Assembly: GCF_002954405.1 (NCBI RefSeq)
Contig: NZ_MQWC01000004.1
Span: 198,318-262,317 of the forward strand
Length of the DNA: 64,000 nt
Direction: 5' to 3'
From: Salinibacter sp. 10B
GTDB taxonomy: Bacteria > Bacteroidota > Rhodothermia > Rhodothermales > Salinibacteraceae
Both the position numbers and the translations under genes were made by a program. This document shows, in pieces, positions 8,431 through 17,169 of the stretch. How positions within the stretch are numbered: position 1 is the stretch's first letter; every line of letters starts with the position of its first letter. The notes under the pieces were generated by a model, which was given only the letters and a program-made list of their open reading frames with translations, had not been told where the DNA came from and did not search any database.

Positions 8431-10050
8431 CTACCAGAAGATGACGTAGAGCGCGGCCGTAATGCCGAGAATGCCGAACGCAGCAACTTGGAAGATGGGG
8501 TCGGAGTCGTGCTCCACGTCGTCGAGGTCAATGGCCTTCGGGTGCGTCTCGCCCCGGTTTTCAACGTAGGAGATTCCGACAATCAACGCCACGGAGACAA
8601 AGAACACGATCAGCATTCGGTTGAGGAATGCAATCTCCGGGGTGAGGAATTTGAAGGCAGCCGAGAGCGGAATGGACAGCACCGCCGACACCAGCGCGGC
8701 GTTGGGCGTGGCCTTGCTCCAGAACAGGCCCATGACGAAGATGGCCAGCACCCCCGGGCTTACGAAGCCAGTGTACTCCTGAATGTACTGGAAGACCTGA
8801 TCGAGATCCGCCAGTTGGGGGGCCACGAGCGTAGCGACGACGATGCAGGCGAGAGCCACGATGCGCCCAATCCGAACCAGTTTGCTCTCCGACACCTCCT
8901 CCTCTACGTAATTGCGGTAGAGGTCCATGGTGAAGATGGTCGAGGCACTGTTCATCATTGAAGCGAGCGACGAGACGATCGCCGCGACGAGGGCGGCGAA
9001 GGCCAGTCCCCGGAAGCCAGTGCCCACGTACTGGCCCAAAAGCCACGGATACGCTTCGTCTCCCCGCTGGATGGGGGCGTCAAGAGCAAAGGCAACGATG
9101 CCGGGCACGACCACGATGAGGGGAAGGAGGAGCTTCAAGTAGGCAGCAAAAGCGAGTCCGCGCTTCGCCTCCTGCAGGTTTTTGGCCGCCAGCGCGCGCT
9201 GAATAATGTACTGGTTGCAGCCCCAGTAGAAGAGGTTGGCCACCCAGAGTCCGCCGAACAGCACGCTGAGGCCGGGCAGGAGTTGATAGGCGTCCTGCGT
9301 AACACCTTCGTCGTTCTGATACATCAACTCCCCCTCGAAGAGAATCATATTGAATCGGTTGGAGGCGTCCCCCATCAGTTGGGTAAGGCCGCCCACGGGG
9401 CCAGTACTGCTTCCACCGTAGGCATCAAGAGCGACCCAGGTTGTCAGCAGTCCCCCACCCACCAGTACAACAACCTGCACCACATCCGTCCACGCGACGG
9501 CCTTGAGCCCCCCGTAGAGGCTGTATGCGGTGGCGAAGAGCGCTAACCCCGCAATAGATCCCCAAAGCGGAAGCCCCATGATGATGTTCATCGAGAGGCC
9601 CCCCATGTAGAGAACCGACGTCAGGTTTACGAAGACGTACACCAACAGCCAAAAGATGGCGAGCAACATCCGCACGCGTCCATCATAGCGCTGCTCCAGG
9701 AACTGGGGCATCGTGAAGATTTCCTTCTCCAGATAAATGGGAAGGAAGAAGTACGCGATGACGAGGAGGGTCACGGCGGCCATCCACTCGTAGGAAGCAA
9801 TGGCCAGCCCCACCCGGAAGCCCGATCCCGACATGCCGATGAACTGCTCTGCCGAAATGTTGGAGGCAATCAGCGAGGACCCGATTGCCCAGAAGGGAAG
9901 CGATTTGCTGGCTAGGAAGTAATCGGAACTGTCTTTTTGCCGTCCTTCCTTCTCTCGGGAGACCCAGAGGCCGAGCCCGATAATGATAAAGAGGTAGACT
10001 CCGAAAATAATGTAGTCAAGCGCTGCAAATGGAACGGAGGCGGAGTCCAT
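8431..10050 (-). CDS. Sodium:solute symporter, SGLT-type
   Basis: This is a Na+-coupled solute symporter of the SSS family, 539 residues with about 14 hydrophobic segments. Features of the sugar-transporting SGLT branch (as in Vibrio vSGLT) are visible: YFLASKSLPFWAIGSSLIAS near residue 43, then NISAEQFIGMSGSGF, and SLYGGLKAVAWTDVVQ near 180. This points to a monosaccharide such as galactose or glucose, though the substrate is inference. It lies 256 bases downstream of the LacI-type regulator on the same strand, so the two probably form a regulated sugar-uptake unit. Na+ coupling suits a salt-rich habitat. Confidence 0.9.
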   Translation of the reverse strand: MDSASVPFAALDYIIFGVYLFIIIGLGLWVSREKEGRQKDSSDYFLASKSLPFWAIGSSLIASNISAEQFIGMSGSGFRVGLAIASYEWMAAVTLLVIAYFFLPIYLEKEIFTMPQFLEQRYDGRVRMLLAIFWLLVYVFVNLTSVLYMGGLSMNIIMGLPLWGSIAGLALFATAYSLYGGLKAVAWTDVVQVVVLVGGGLLTTWVALDAYGGSSTGPVGGLTQLMGDASNRFNMILFEGELMYQNDEGVTQDAYQLLPGLSVLFGGLWVANLFYWGCNQYIIQRALAAKNLQEAKRGLAFAAYLKLLLPLIVVVPGIVAFALDAPIQRGDEAYPWLLGQYVGTGFRGLAFAALVAAIVSSLASMMNSASTIFTMDLYRNYVEEEVSESKLVRIGRIVALACIVVATLVAPQLADLDQVFQYIQEYTGFVSPGVLAIFVMGLFWSKATPNAALVSAVLSIPLSAAFKFLTPEIAFLNRMLIVFFVSVALIVGISYVENRGETHPKAIDLDDVEHDSDPIFQVAAFGILGITAALYVIFW

Positions 10051-10306
10051 GAATCAGGCGCAGTGGTGTGAGAGAGCAACGCAGGAGTGACGAGGCGCTA
10101 ATCGTTCCCTGGCAGGGGACGGAGCCACAGGAGGATAGGGGATGTCGCCCAGGGAAGCAATTGGGGAAGCATTGGCCGGCCCGTCTCGAACGCACGGGGC
10201 TGTTCGCACAAGGAATCGGCACGAATCGGGGTAAGAGAAGTCGAACCGGTTTGGCGCCCGAATACGCTCCAATCTTCCAGAGAAGCACTTCGGGACACAG
10301 GGGACT

Positions 10307-11326
10307 TTACCGGGGAGGAGCCGTTGAGGAACGCTCAATAAGCTCCGCCTCCAGCGAAATGCGCTGGCACGTATCGGTTCCGTTTCCCTGGAGCTGATTG
10401 AGGAGGAGCTCAGTTGCCTTACGGCCCATCAACCGTTTGGGGACGCGGACGGTCGTGAGGGGGATTGGGAAATAGTCCAGCATGTTCAGATCGTCGAAGC
10501 CCACGACAGAGACATCATCCGGCACCGAGAGCCCAAGTTCGCGAAGGGCCTTCATTGTGCCGAGGGCGACGAGATCGTTGTAGCACGTCACCGCAGTGGT
10601 GGGCACATCCTCAGAGAAGTGGTCGAGGGCCGTGCGGTAGCCTTCTTCGAAGGAGTCGCCCGCCGGGAGAACGATCTCGTCGTCGAAGATGAGCGGAGAG
10701 CGGCTAAAGGCGCGGCGGATCCCTGCTACGCGCTCACTACTGTGTTTGGAATATTCCGGGCCGGCCAGGTGGATAATATGCTCGTGTCCGAGATCGAGCA
10801 GGTGGCGGATGGCCCGTGAGGAGGCTTCGACGTTGTCGATGTCGACGAGGTTGGCCTGAATGCCGCGGATGCCTTCGAGAAGCACAAACGGGATGTTGTT
10901 GCGTTTGAGCTCGAAGATGTGGGAAAGGTCCGTGTTCTCGTTGAGAATAGGAGTGATGATCAGCCCATCCAGGTCCTTGTTGGAGAACTGATCAATGATC
11001 TGCTTCTCCGTGTCGAAGTCTCCCTCCGAACTGCTGACGAACGTCAGGTATCCCTGCTCATTGGCCACCTCTTGGATGCCGACGAGGACCTCAGAGTAGT
11101 AGGGATTGTCCGCCTCCTTGATCACGAACCCAAGACTCTGGCCGTTCGGCGCTCGAAAGCCGCGTCGTGCCGAGCCCCGAGGCCGGTAGTCCAGTTTTTC
11201 AATTGTGTCGAGCACGCGTTGGCGCGTACTGTTTTTGACGACGTCGCGGTCATTAATCACAGCGGAGACCGTCGATTTGGAGACCCCCGCATGATCTGCC
11301 ACGTCGTCGATGGTGACGTCCTTCAT
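10307..11326 (-). CDS. LacI-family transcriptional regulator
   Basis: This is a 339-residue repressor/activator. The N-terminal helix-turn-helix is TIDDVADHAGVSKSTVSAVI (residues 4-23), followed by the hinge helix. A periplasmic-binding-protein-like sugar-sensing domain runs from about residue 66 (SLGFVIKEADNPYYSEVLVG) to the end. The ligand is unknown but is probably a sugar, given the SGLT-type symporter just downstream. A 15-base near-perfect palindrome sits about 70 bases upstream of the start and is a candidate autoregulatory operator. Length and domain order are complete. Confidence 0.93.
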   Translation of the reverse strand: MKDVTIDDVADHAGVSKSTVSAVINDRDVVKNSTRQRVLDTIEKLDYRPRGSARRGFRAPNGQSLGFVIKEADNPYYSEVLVGIQEVANEQGYLTFVSSSEGDFDTEKQIIDQFSNKDLDGLIITPILNENTDLSHIFELKRNNIPFVLLEGIRGIQANLVDIDNVEASSRAIRHLLDLGHEHIIHLAGPEYSKHSSERVAGIRRAFSRSPLIFDDEIVLPAGDSFEEGYRTALDHFSEDVPTTAVTCYNDLVALGTMKALRELGLSVPDDVSVVGFDDLNMLDYFPIPLTTVRVPKRLMGRKATELLLNQLQGNGTDTCQRISLEAELIERSSTAPPR

Positions 11327-11396
11327 CGGTTATTGGGTCAGGTGAGTAGGAGAGATGAACGGTGTCGGAGGGGAGGGAGGAAAGCTCTTCTAGAAT

Positions 11397-11411
11397 ACCG
11401 AATGATTCGGT
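11397..11411. promoter_or_regulatory. Candidate LacI-family operator
   Basis: ACCGAA-TGA-TTCGGT is a perfect 6-base inverted repeat with a 3-base spacer, centred about 78 bases upstream of the LacI start codon. Size, symmetry and place fit autoregulation. No second perfect copy was noticed in front of the SGLT gene, so the assignment is tentative. Confidence 0.45.
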
Positions 11412-11506
11412 TTAGGATCAAGCGCATGGTCCTGCCTGCACCCACGCGGACGTTTGTGCAGGGGGTACGAAGGCGTTCTTCTCACAATTCCCACAATGAC
11501 GGGTCT

Positions 11507-11535
11507 CTATGTAGACGTTGGCATTCGTTACATAG
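11507..11535. repeat. Inverted repeat CTATGTA...TACATAG
   Basis: Seven-base perfect arms, CTATGTA (11507-11513) and TACATAG (11529-11535), are separated by 15 bases. They lie 180 bases upstream of the LacI gene in otherwise featureless sequence. A regulator site or hairpin is possible; nothing in the sequence decides between these. Confidence 0.35.
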
Positions 11536-11872
11536 AGTAAACCCCTGGTAACGCCATCGAGACAGAAGAAGCAGGAACGGTTTGAGGTCCTCTGAATGTC
11601 CTCAATGATTCCAGTAAATATCCACGGCAAATTTCCCGCCACTTTAGAAGAGGGACGAACGTCCCATGCTCATCGATCTCCTGTCTTCGCTCGTTAAGGG
11701 GGAGTCCAAAAGCTCGGGTGGGAGAGCGAAGAAAGGGGATTATCGCCGATCAGAAATCGGAGGGGGGAGGAGATGCGAAGCGCATCTCATGAGGGCCGTT
11801 TCCTTTTGAACGGAACGGTTCGAGCGCCACTGATCCTCGGTCGCTGGTCGTACCTTCACGAGCGCACTCCCG

Positions 11873-13240
11873 CTACTCCAGGAGGGCTGAGGGGAAGACG
11901 ACCGGGCTTTCGTGTCCCGCTTCGTCCACTGCCGCTACGCCGAAAAGCCAGTTGTCGATCACGACGTTTTCGAGCGTGTGGCGGGTCGTGCCGGCGGGTA
12001 CAAATTTACTGTGCTGCCAGCGCGAGGCGGCCGTGCGACGCCAGTACACCTTGTATCCTGCCAGATTCTTGTGGTCGACCGGCGTCCAGGCGAGGGTGGT
12101 GGACGGCGAGACGGCTCCGCCGATTTTTACGCTGTCAGGGCGAGGGGGACCGGCAGCGATCGACGCCATCGTTGCGACGTTGACCCCGGTCAACTTCTCG
12201 GCGTACTCAAAATTTACGCCCTCGATCGTGTCGCCGTAGTCGATGCCGTTTTCAGTGCGGAGGTCCTGGTGCTGCCGGTTGTAGTTCTCGTGCGTTTCCA
12301 TCACGCGGACGGCCGGAAAGCCGCGATCGGCAAAGGGCATCTGATCGCCCCCGCGACCGAAGCGATCGAGGCGGTAAATGAGGATCGGATCGAGGTGGCG
12401 GCTGTAAGTTTCGGCCTGTGTGGCCACGTAACGGGCGAGTTGGCGCGAAGGCCCGTCGTTTTCGCCGCCGAAGTAGCGAGTGGCCCACGACTCCTCGTGC
12501 AGGTCCGGCGGCCGACGCTGAGAGAACACGCGGAACGTGGTATTTTCAATTACCCCGTCGATGCCGCGAATATTGCCGATCATGTCGTTATTGAGCACGC
12601 CGGCCATCGTCCAGTCTTTCTCCACCGCAACCTCTGCTGCATGCGTGCTGCCGAAGAGCCCTTGCTCTTCCCCGGTGTATCCGACGTAGACGATACTACT
12701 GGCAAAGTCGCGTTTCGATAGCACACGGGCGGCCTCTACGGCTCCGGCCACGCCCGAGGCGTCGTCGTTGGCGCCCGGCGCGCGGCTGGTGCTGTCCATG
12801 ATGTTGGAGACGCGAGAGTCGAGATGCCCGCCCATGAGGACGTATCGGTTCGGGTGTTCGGTGCCGCGCTGGATCGCGACAACGTTATAGACGGCCGTTC
12901 GCGAGGGGATGCGCTCCGTTTCGCTTGCGGGCACCACGGTCTTCTGAAATTTGACCTCCAGGCACCCGCCACACGCGCGCGAAATGCGTTCGAATTCGGC
13001 CTTCAGCCAGCGGCGAGCGGCCCCGATGCCGCTATCCTCGGAGGTGGTGTCTGAGAGGGTGTGGCGCGTCCCGAAGCTGACCATCGTTCGGATGTCGTCC
13101 TCGATCCGGCTGGCGTCTACCGAGTCGACCATCGCTTGGATGGCGGGGTCTGAGGACGGAGGAGGAGCATCCTGGCCCGATACGGGTTCGGCAAAAAGGA
13201 CGCAAAGAAAAGCGACTAAGAGAACAGCAGAATGCCTCAT
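11873..13240 (-). CDS. Secreted M28-family metallopeptidase
   Basis: This is a 455-residue exported zinc aminopeptidase-like protein. The N-terminus (MRHSAVLLVAFLCVLFAEPVSGQ) is a signal peptide, cleaved near SGQ-DA. Metal ligands of family M28 are visible in order: GGHLDS, PGANDDASG, GYTGEEQGLFGS, LNNDMIG and METHENYN. A C-terminal region after about residue 365 (SVKIGGAVSPSTTLAWTPV, LAGYKVYWRRTAASRW) looks like a fibronectin type III domain, often used for binding surfaces or polymers outside the cell. The start codon sits inside a perfect 14-base palindrome. It is divergent from the metallo-beta-lactamase-fold gene. Substrate peptides are unknown. Confidence 0.9.
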   Translation of the reverse strand: MRHSAVLLVAFLCVLFAEPVSGQDAPPPSSDPAIQAMVDSVDASRIEDDIRTMVSFGTRHTLSDTTSEDSGIGAARRWLKAEFERISRACGGCLEVKFQKTVVPASETERIPSRTAVYNVVAIQRGTEHPNRYVLMGGHLDSRVSNIMDSTSRAPGANDDASGVAGAVEAARVLSKRDFASSIVYVGYTGEEQGLFGSTHAAEVAVEKDWTMAGVLNNDMIGNIRGIDGVIENTTFRVFSQRRPPDLHEESWATRYFGGENDGPSRQLARYVATQAETYSRHLDPILIYRLDRFGRGGDQMPFADRGFPAVRVMETHENYNRQHQDLRTENGIDYGDTIEGVNFEYAEKLTGVNVATMASIAAGPPRPDSVKIGGAVSPSTTLAWTPVDHKNLAGYKVYWRRTAASRWQHSKFVPAGTTRHTLENVVIDNWLFGVAAVDEAGHESPVVFPSALLE

Positions 13241-13246
13241 GAGGCA
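13233..13246. promoter_or_regulatory. Palindrome over the M28 peptidase start codon
   Basis: TGCCTCA-TGAGGCA is a perfect 14-base palindrome that contains the ATG of the M28 peptidase gene. It could be a repressor site or could fold in the mRNA over the start. Its biological role is not shown by sequence. Confidence 0.4.
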
Positions 13247-13531
13247 ACAAGAATAAGGAAGGTCGTGTGCACCTCTTTAGGGTAGAGGTGCGGACCGGCA
13301 ATGTCTATCTAGGGGGCCTTACATCATTGAGATTGCTCTGGCACGTTGAAATTGGGAAGGGGGAGCGGGGGAGACGTAGAAACATGTCTTTGAGCGAGAA
13401 GGTAGCCCCATTACTGTCAGTGGGCGCTAGTCTGGCGTGGAAGGCTGTGCCAAGTGTCCGTCTCTACGGAAGAAGCGTTGGCCGTTTTGTTTTTTGCTCC
13501 GACCACCAATCACTCCTTCGTTTCCGCCGCT

Positions 13532-14431
13532 ATGCTTTCTCGACGGCACTTTCTCCAGACCCTCGGCATGGCAATGGCCGCTGCTCCGGCGGCTTCCTCA
13601 CTTTTCCAACGGGTGCCCTTAGAGGACACCTCCGACGGGTTCACGGCCCTTCGTCGCGGGGTGGGCATTTTCCGCAAACAGGGGGGGACCATCGGCTGGC
13701 TCATTCGGGACGGGGCCCTCGTGGTAGTGGATACACAGTCGCCCAAAACAGCCCCCGACTGCTGGACTGGGCTCCGAGACCGAACCGAGGAGGCACTCGA
13801 CTTCGTGATTAATACCCATCATCATGGCGACCACACTGGGGGCAATGGGGTTTTTGCAGAGTATACCGACCGCATTATTGCCCACGAAAACGTTCCCTCT
13901 CTTATGCGAGAGGCCGCTGATGACGAAGCCAACAGTGTATATCCTACTGAGACGTTTGAGAAGACCGTCTCCGAGCAGGTAGGCGACGAGACGATTACGC
14001 TTCGATATCACGGCCCGGCCCATACTGGAGGCGACGCTACCATTCACTTCGAGAAGGCCAATGTCGTACACGTAGGCGATCTGGTGTTCAACCGGGCCTA
14101 TCCCTTCATCGATGTGGAGGGGGGAGCCGACTCGAAGAACTGGATCTCGGAGCTTGAGACGATCCACGACCAGTTCGACGACGATACGATCTTTATCCAC
14201 GGCCATGCCAACCCAGAGTTTGGGCCAACGGGGGGACGAGAAGATTTGCTCGTGATGCGAGACTTCCTCTCGGCGCTCAACGAGTACGTACTGCAGCAGC
14301 GTCAGGCTGGCGCCTCTCTCAAAGAGATGAAACAGAAAACGGCCTTCGAGGGCTTCGAGGCGTTCAATTTTGACTGGGCATTGTCGCTCAGTGCCTGTAT
14401 CGAGGCAGTCTATCGTGAGCAAACGGGATAA
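13532..14431 (+). CDS. Tat-exported metallo-beta-lactamase-fold hydrolase
   Basis: This is a 299-residue MBL-fold enzyme with a twin-arginine signal (SRRHFLQTLGMAMAAAPAA, residues 3-21), so it is likely folded in the cytoplasm and exported to the periplasm. The zinc-binding HxHxDH block is INTHHHGDHTGGN. The following ligands are in GPAHTGGDATIHF and FIHGHANPEFG. The general arrangement matches the cyclase/Zn-hydrolase branch rather than true beta-lactamases. An upstream ATG at 13454 would give a 26-residue leader before the Tat motif. The ATG at 13532 puts the motif at the N-terminus and is preferred. Substrate unknown. Confidence 0.88.
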   Translation: MLSRRHFLQTLGMAMAAAPAASSLFQRVPLEDTSDGFTALRRGVGIFRKQGGTIGWLIRDGALVVVDTQSPKTAPDCWTGLRDRTEEALDFVINTHHHGDHTGGNGVFAEYTDRIIAHENVPSLMREAADDEANSVYPTETFEKTVSEQVGDETITLRYHGPAHTGGDATIHFEKANVVHVGDLVFNRAYPFIDVEGGADSKNWISELETIHDQFDDDTIFIHGHANPEFGPTGGREDLLVMRDFLSALNEYVLQQRQAGASLKEMKQKTAFEGFEAFNFDWALSLSACIEAVYREQTG

Positions 14432-14774
14432 GGGGGGCGCCAGTATGCCACGTCGTGAGGAGCCGACTTCGAAGGGGAATAACGTCCAAAGTTACTTCCG
14501 GACTGAGGTCAAAAATTCCCAGTTGATTGTCGAGCGTCTCTCCTGTCGCGCAGATTGAAACGTCATTTGGTAGACGTTCTGTAGGGGCGACGTCGCGAAC
14601 CTCGTGTATTATGGTTTCGGCATTCGACCGGTCGTTTCCCAACAGGACTCTTTTCGACCCCCGTTTGTACATTCTCCCACAGTGTCCCGGCGTTCACATC
14701 AATCCATCAAACAGACCTTGGCTCTGGTCGCGAAATGTGCAGAGCATCGAGTCGATTGGAGGCGGAGCCCCTGC

Positions 14775-14903
14775 TCATCGAGGGTCTTCGTCAAATGAGC
14801 GACCGTTGGACTCGAAAATACCCCGCAACGCTCGGTCATACTGCTGCTGACCCGACGGAATAAGCACGGGCTTGCCGCGCTTCTTTGCGGAGTCCGCAAT
14901 CAT
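14775..14903 (-). CDS. Possible small hypothetical protein (42 residues)
   Basis: A 42-residue open frame starts at ATG 14903 (MIADSAKKRGKPVLIPSGQQ) and ends RSFDEDPR. Composition is balanced and unlike the Arg/Ser-rich antisense shadows elsewhere. I do not recognise a family. It starts inside the inverted repeat at 14897-14929 and has no clear ribosome-binding site. It may equally be a leftover of a larger, decayed gene. Confidence 0.2.
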   Translation of the reverse strand: MIADSAKKRGKPVLIPSGQQQYDRALRGIFESNGRSFDEDPR

Positions 14904-14929
14904 TTTATATCGTCTACCGAAAATGATTG
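14886..14929. repeat. Two overlapping perfect inverted repeats
   Basis: TGCGGA-g-TCCGCA (14886-14898) overlaps the left arm of CAATCATTTT (14897-14906), whose perfect reverse complement AAAATGATTG lies at 14920-14929. Such a compact double palindrome can be a regulator site or RNA hairpin. No T-tract follows on either strand. Confidence 0.45.
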
Positions 14930-15233
14930 TACATTCCTGAGCTCTGTCCCGTCAAGAAATTGCCTTCTTTGAGAACACCGTCCTCCTGCGCTCCGATGCG
15001 GGATTTCGCCCGGGCGACGTGGATCCTCGAAGTCGATTTAGGCCCCGACGGTGTGTATAATCACCCCCAGTAGTTGATATTGGTGGAATCCGGCGTCGAT
15101 GACGGAGACAACGTCCTCGGAAATGGCAGTCCACGTCATTCTGATGCGAGTCCCGCTCCCGGGATCCCGACATTGTGAGTCGGATTTGTTTGAGCATTCG
15201 GTATCACTGCACGTTCACTAATCGTCTTCGCGA

Positions 15234-16661
15234 ATGGATTGGATCGTATTGTTGCCACCCGTCGTGGCAATTGTGCTGGCCCTTTGGACACGACAGATCT
15301 ATCTATCCCTTTTTGCGGGCCTTTGGCTGGGGACTACGATCCTGGCCGGGGGGAATCCAGTGGGCGGCCTTCGGGAGTTGGCCGATCAACTCGTGGCCGT
15401 CTTCGAAAGTGAAAGCAACACCCGAATTCTCTTGTTCTGCCTGCTTGTGGGAAGTCTCATCGCTCTCGTGCAGGCCTCAGGTGGCGTAAAGGGCTTCATC
15501 GCATGGGCCCGGGAACGGGAATGGGGGTCCAGCCGGCGCGGTGCCGAGCTTTTGGCCTGGAGCATTGGTGTGGTCCTTTTTGTGGAGTCGAATATTTCGT
15601 CTCTCACCGTGGGGGCAGTAAGCCGACCCCTTTTTGATAAGCTGAACCTTCCTCGAGAGAAGCTTGCCTATTACTGCGACGCCACCTGTGCACCGGTTTG
15701 CATGTCGATCCCATTCAACGGATGGGGCGCTTTTGTGCTGGGGCTCCTCGGCGCTCAGAATCTCGGAGTTTCTGCCGTTGCCGTGCTTGCGAAGGCAGTG
15801 CTCTTCAACTTCTTTGCGCTTTTCGCCATCGGGTTTTCCCTCATGTTGGCCCTGACCGGATGGCGCTTCGGGGCCATGCGACGAGCCGAAACGCGAGCCG
15901 AGGAGACGGGACAGGTCCTGCGGGAGGGAGCCCAGCCGATGGTAGAAGACGACGTGGCCCGCATCGAACCCTCCGAGCACGTAGAGCCGCAGGCGCGGAA
16001 TCTGCTTCTGCCGGTTGGGGTAATGGTTTCGATGATCTTCGTCGGCTTGTACGTGACCGGTCAGGGCAACTTGATGCAAGGCAGTGGGGCGACGGCCGTG
16101 CTGTGGGCTGTAGGAACAGCCCTGGGGGCAGCTCTTCTGCTCTACACAGTGCCGCGGTTTGGAGGGAAGCCACCACTGTCTGTGAGTGATGCCATGGACT
16201 GGGTTGTGAAGGGCGCGTCCGGTCTTGTGCCTGTCACGTTGCTTCTCGTGCTTGCGTTTGCGCTTGGGCAGGTGTCCCAGGCGCTGGAGATGGGGGCATA
16301 CGTGGTGCAGCTCGTAGGAGGACAGGCCGCGGCGTGGTGGATGCCGGTACTCGTGTTTGGAGTGACGAGCTTCGTCTCGTTCACGCTCGGCTCGTCCTGG
16401 ACGGCCTTTGCTATCCTTATTCCGGTCGTGATGCCCTTGGCTGCCGAGATTGCACTGCCATTGTCCTTGATGCTGGGGGCGGTGCTTTCGGGGGGCATCT
16501 TTGGGGATCACACCTCGCCCTTGTCGGACACCACCATTATTTCCTCAATGGCGTCGGCCTGTGACCACGTGGATCACGTCAACACGCAGCTGCCCTACGC
16601 GCTGGTACAGGCCGGGCTGGCCGCCGTTGCATTCATAGTGGCAGGGATCCTGGCTGGATAG
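15234..16661 (+). CDS. NhaC-family Na+/H+ antiporter
   Basis: This is a 475-residue inner-membrane protein with about 11-12 hydrophobic segments. Family features include ILLFCLLVGSLIALVQASGG near residue 65, the conserved GWGAFVLGLLG after YYCDATCAPVCMSIPFN near 150, and near the C-terminus SGGIFGDHTSPLSDTTIISS, the hallmark of the NhaC superfamily. It should exchange Na+ and H+, helping a halophile expel Na+. Some NhaC relatives exchange organic acids instead, so substrate is not certain. A similar gene occurs after the GH2 glycosidase, so the glycosidase is flanked by two members. Confidence 0.88.
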   Translation: MDWIVLLPPVVAIVLALWTRQIYLSLFAGLWLGTTILAGGNPVGGLRELADQLVAVFESESNTRILLFCLLVGSLIALVQASGGVKGFIAWAREREWGSSRRGAELLAWSIGVVLFVESNISSLTVGAVSRPLFDKLNLPREKLAYYCDATCAPVCMSIPFNGWGAFVLGLLGAQNLGVSAVAVLAKAVLFNFFALFAIGFSLMLALTGWRFGAMRRAETRAEETGQVLREGAQPMVEDDVARIEPSEHVEPQARNLLLPVGVMVSMIFVGLYVTGQGNLMQGSGATAVLWAVGTALGAALLLYTVPRFGGKPPLSVSDAMDWVVKGASGLVPVTLLLVLAFALGQVSQALEMGAYVVQLVGGQAAAWWMPVLVFGVTSFVSFTLGSSWTAFAILIPVVMPLAAEIALPLSLMLGAVLSGGIFGDHTSPLSDTTIISSMASACDHVDHVNTQLPYALVQAGLAAVAFIVAGILAG

Positions 16662-17169
16662 CCTTCGGGATCTGCTTTGCGGTAGGGCGTGCCTGACGAT
16701 GGTCATTAAGGAGGCAGACCGGGCGCCCCACCGATGGAGGCATTCTGAGGGGTAGGGAATGCTATTTGGGATTAATCGTGGTTCTTATTATCCTTCATCG
16801 AATCGAAATAATGAAGGTAAAATCGGTTCGATTTTGTCACCATTCTGTCTGAGGGAGATGAATGTTGGATGGGAGTCGAATCCGACTCCCCGGAGGATCG
16901 TCTTTGCGGCCGATTTTCTTGTTCACGCCCTGCCGAATCAAGTCCGATCCCCGTCGCTGTCTCGCTCCACAGTGGGAAGTCTCCCGGGCGGCTCTCGCCC
17001 TTGCAAGTGCCCTGTCCGAACCGATCAGGCCGCGCGCAGATGGCAAGGCACGCCTGCAGTAAGCATATTGTAGAGCACACTCCGTTTGTGGGTTGACGCC
17101 GCGTTCTTGGTCGTCCGCTCGGTACGAAAGACAAGTTCTGTTCTGACAGTCTTCCATCTTTAATCAACC
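16662..17169. other. 508-bp intergenic region upstream of the GH2 gene
   Basis: No gene is supported. A strong hairpin lies at 16871-16890 (GGGAGTCG/CGACTCCC, 4-base loop). A looser repeat pairs CCTTCAT with ATGAAGG across about 16795-16820, next to AATCG-gtt-CGATT. The left half is AT-rich. The promoter of the glycosidase is expected here. Confidence 0.45.
16871..16890. repeat. Strong hairpin
   Basis: GGGAGTCG and CGACTCCC form an 8-bp perfect stem with a 4-base loop. There is no following T-run on either strand, so it is not a standard terminator. It sits 280 bases before the GH2 start. Confidence 0.45.

Larger units (their letters stand above)
11327..11872. other. 546-bp intergenic region upstream of the LacI gene
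   Basis: No gene is supported here. The part nearest the LacI gene must hold its promoter and contains the candidate operator at 11397-11411. A second inverted repeat lies at 11507-11535. The right end is the 3' flank of the M28 peptidase gene, transcribed toward this gap. Short frames on both strands are basic, irregular and unrecognisable. Confidence 0.5.
14432..15233. other. 802-bp non-coding or decayed region
   Basis: No full gene is visible between the MBL-fold hydrolase and the first NhaC-type antiporter. Two short minus-strand frames look somewhat protein-like: 14775-14903 (described separately) and 15038-15139 (33 residues, starting MTWTAISEDVV). Two clean palindromes lie at 14886-14929. 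Other frames are irregular. The region may be an eroded gene set; the right end must contain the promoter of the antiporter. Confidence 0.45.
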
